A stretch of 15,804 nucleotides of DNA from Vicinamibacteria bacterium (lineage in GTDB: Bacteria > Acidobacteriota > Vicinamibacteria > Vicinamibacterales > 2-12-FULL-66-21), in NCBI GenBank assembly GCA_025937075.1, contig JAICSD010000044.1, forward strand, positions 1 to 15,804. The letters are read 5' to 3'. Below the pieces are notes generated by a model. The model was not told the DNA's origin and did no database searches. It worked only from the letters and a program-made list of their open reading frames with translations. Positions 14,385 to 15,804 of the stretch are shown in pieces. Both the position numbers and the translations under genes were made by a program. Numbering within the stretch: the first letter of the stretch is position 1; each line of letters opens with the position of its first letter.

Positions 14385-15175
14385 TGGCTGCGCCGCGGAC
14401 GGCTACGTACGTCTACTGCGCCGTGCAGGCGTCGCGGCGGCCGTCATTGGATCGCGCGCTGCCGGCGGTTCCGGACGCCGCGACGCCGCTGGCAGTGCCG
14501 GTCTCGCCGCGTCTGTTCCTGGTCGTGTCCGGCGTTCCGCTCGATGTCTATGGACCTGGCGCGCTCGAGCCGCGCCTCCGCGATCTCGACTGGCTCGCGT
14601 CGGTGGCGATCGCGCACGAGCGTCTGGTCGAACACCTCGCGCGGCGGGGCTCCCAGACCGTGATCCCGATGAAGCTCTTCACGATGTTCTCGTCGATCGA
14701 GAGCGCCGCGGCGGACATGCGCCGGCGGCGCGCTGCGCTTGCGGCCATCGTGCGCCGAATCGCGGGCTGCGACGAATGGGGCATTCGCATCACACACGCC
14801 GCGGACGTCAGGGGGTCTACAGCGACCCCGGTCGATCGAGCGATCGGTTCCGGCACGGCGTTCCTGACGGCCCGAAAGGCCGCTCGGGACGCGGTGCGCG
14901 CGAAGCGTGCGGAATCGCGTGCGGCGGCGGACGCGGCATTCATCGCGCTGCGCCGCGTGTCGCGTGACGCACGGCGCGGCGATTTGGAACGGGAGCCTGC
15001 TGCCAATCCGCCCATCCTCGATGCCGCCTTTCTCGTGCCTCGGGAGCGCCGCGCGGCGTTCAAGAGCGAGGTGCGCCGCCATGCCGCGCGCTGCGCGGAT
15101 GCCGGCGCGCCGCTGGTATTGACCGGACCATGGCCCGCCTATAACTTCGTCACCGTGAGCGGATCATCCCGGTGA
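14384..15175 (+). CDS. gvpF: Gas vesicle accessory protein GvpF/GvpL (copy 2)
   Basis: This 263-residue GvpF/L-family protein has the N-terminal YVYC strand at residues 9-12, the block ERLVEHLARRGSQTVIPMKLF, the central GTAFLTARKAARDAVR helix, and the family ending GPWPAYNFV at 248-256. It lacks the basic N-terminal extension of copy 1 and is clearly diverged from it, which suggests a distinct assembly role. The ATG shares one base with the ATPase stop (TGATG), so the two are translationally coupled; an in-frame ATG at 14366 would add six residues. Its stop overlaps the next GTG (GTGA). Confidence 0.9.
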   Translation: MAAPRTATYVYCAVQASRRPSLDRALPAVPDAATPLAVPVSPRLFLVVSGVPLDVYGPGALEPRLRDLDWLASVAIAHERLVEHLARRGSQTVIPMKLFTMFSSIESAAADMRRRRAALAAIVRRIAGCDEWGIRITHAADVRGSTATPVDRAIGSGTAFLTARKAARDAVRAKRAESRAAADAAFIALRRVSRDARRGDLEREPAANPPILDAAFLVPRERRAAFKSEVRRHAARCADAGAPLVLTGPWPAYNFVTVSGSSR

Positions 15176-15543
15176 CGAAGAAGGCTCCGCGCACGCGGCC
15201 GCGTACGTCGACGGTCACGACGCGCGTCCGGCATACGACCGTCCCCTCGGCGCTGCCGCCGAAGTCGGCGAGTCGTCCAAAGGTTCCCCCGAGGCCTGAA
15301 ACACCAAAGCCGGTCCCGCGGCGGCCGGCGTGGGCGTCGACGGCGTCGCCGAAGCGGCATGCCGCGAGAATCATCGATGCCGAAGACGCCACGGTGCTCG
15401 ATCTGATCGACAACCTGCTGAACCAGGGTGTTGTCCTGAACGCCGAACTGATCCTGGGGCTCGCGGACGTCGATCTGATCTACGTGCGGCTCTCCGCGCT
15501 CCTGTGTGCGGCCGACAGGATCCTGCCGCGCGGAAGATCCTGA
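15172..15543 (+). CDS. GvpA-family minor gas vesicle protein (GvpS/M/J-like)
   Basis: The 123-residue protein has a C-terminal GvpA-family core at about residues 73-117: TVLDLIDNLLNQGVVLNAEL, then ADVDLIYVRLSALLCAADRIL. The LNAEL turn and VDLIYVRLSALL strand resemble GvpS/GvpM-type minor proteins; I cannot settle the subtype by eye. Residues 1-70 are a basic, Pro/Thr/Arg-rich, probably disordered extension (MTKKAPRTRPRTSTVTTRVR is its start) that is unusual for these small proteins. The GTG at 15172 overlaps the preceding stop by four bases. No start nearer the core gives a better arrangement. Confidence 0.8.
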   Translation: MTKKAPRTRPRTSTVTTRVRHTTVPSALPPKSASRPKVPPRPETPKPVPRRPAWASTASPKRHAARIIDAEDATVLDLIDNLLNQGVVLNAELILGLADVDLIYVRLSALLCAADRILPRGRS

Positions 15544-15804
15544 TGGCGTGGTATGTCTTCGCGCTGGCGGATTGTCCGCCGCGCGCGGCGTCCGTGCGTG
15601 GGTTCACGTCGGCCGTCACGTTCCGGCGCGCCGCCGGGTTCTACGCGGCCGTCGAGCGGCGGGGCGATGTTCCCCCGGCCGATCTGGGATCGCTGGAACG
15701 TCATCAACGCGTCGTCGAGCGGCTGGCTGGTCGCGTGCCGGCGATTCTTCCCGTACGGTTCGGCACGCTGCTCACCGCCGATGCCATCGACGAATCGCTG
15801 GAGC
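15543..15804 (+). CDS. Gas vesicle accessory protein GvpF/GvpL (copy 3), N-terminal part
   Basis: A third GvpF/L-family gene runs off the right edge after 87 codons. The visible part begins MAWYVFALADCP, matching the YVYxx strand at the start of the family, and contains SLERHQRVVERL followed by VPAILPVRFGTLL, the family's histidine helix and (L/I)PxRFGT strand. The ATG shares one base with the preceding stop (TGATG). It has no basic N-terminal extension. It ends inside a GvpF/L domain at the window boundary, so the total length is unknown. Confidence 0.85.
   Translation, partial: MAWYVFALADCPPRAASVRGFTSAVTFRRAAGFYAAVERRGDVPPADLGSLERHQRVVERLAGRVPAILPVRFGTLLTADAIDESLE

Noticed and set aside
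15172..15543. GvpK assignment for the small gene before the last GvpF/L
   Set aside because: Its core is the LIDNLLNQGVVLNAEL pattern of the GvpA family, not the GvpK fold.
1..15804. tRNA, rRNA, CRISPR array, insertion sequence or integrase
   Set aside because: None seen. No regularly spaced repeats with unique spacers, no transposase or recombinase motifs, and no cloverleaf-like gene in the few short gaps.

Overview
The window is gene-dense, GC-rich DNA (a rough impression is two-thirds G+C, not counted). It appears to come from a Gram-negative bacterium, because one gene encodes an outer-membrane beta-barrel with a signal peptide. The combination of high GC, zwf-opcA-gnd, intergenic GGGTTCC/GAACCC-type repeats and an ECF sigma operon reminds me of uncultured Acidobacteriota such as Vicinamibacteria. 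That placement is a guess; Myxococcota or Gemmatimonadota are not excluded.

Left part (1-3771). The 5' part of typA/bipA runs leftward off the window. Next comes a repeat-rich hairpin, then a leftward outer-membrane barrel gene. Divergent from the barrel gene is a three-gene operon: ECF sigma factor, a membrane-anchored zinc-finger anti-sigma factor, and an exported protein with TPR-like, Pro-rich and HEAT-like regions.

Middle (3826-7738). A tightly overlapping operon, zwf-opcA-gnd, encodes the oxidative pentose-phosphate branch: glucose-6-phosphate dehydrogenase, its OpcA assembly/activation factor, and decarboxylating 6-phosphogluconate dehydrogenase. The gnd gene carries a short in-frame GGGTTCC microsatellite.

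Right part (7882-15804, continuing off the edge). This is a gas vesicle (gvp) cluster. In order it holds a gvpJ-type gene, gvpA (main shell protein), a soluble PAS/GAF hybrid-free histidine kinase, a stand-alone receiver protein, a GvpL/F protein, gvpG, a large tandem Get3/ArsA-type ATPase, a second GvpF/L, a GvpA-family gvpS/M/J-like gene, and the 5' part of a third GvpF/L. All genes point right. Most junctions from the kinase onward are short gaps or 1-4 base overlaps, so this looks like one operon starting at a recognisable promoter at 7843-7872. gvpN, gvpK, gvpC and gvpO are not in the window; some may lie beyond the right edge.

The most unusual element is the 655-residue ATPase between gvpG and gvpF. 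It has two complete P-loop halves, and each half has a CxxC motif placed as in Get3, the targeting ATPase for tail-anchored membrane proteins. It sits among genes for extremely hydrophobic shell proteins and their GvpF/L/G accessory proteins, so I propose it is a dedicated gas-vesicle chaperone ATPase. Its start appears to be a CTG codon overlapping the gvpG stop; conventional start calling would cut off the first P-loop. A kinase/receiver pair inside the same operon and Arg/Lys-rich tails on several cluster proteins are further features worth following.
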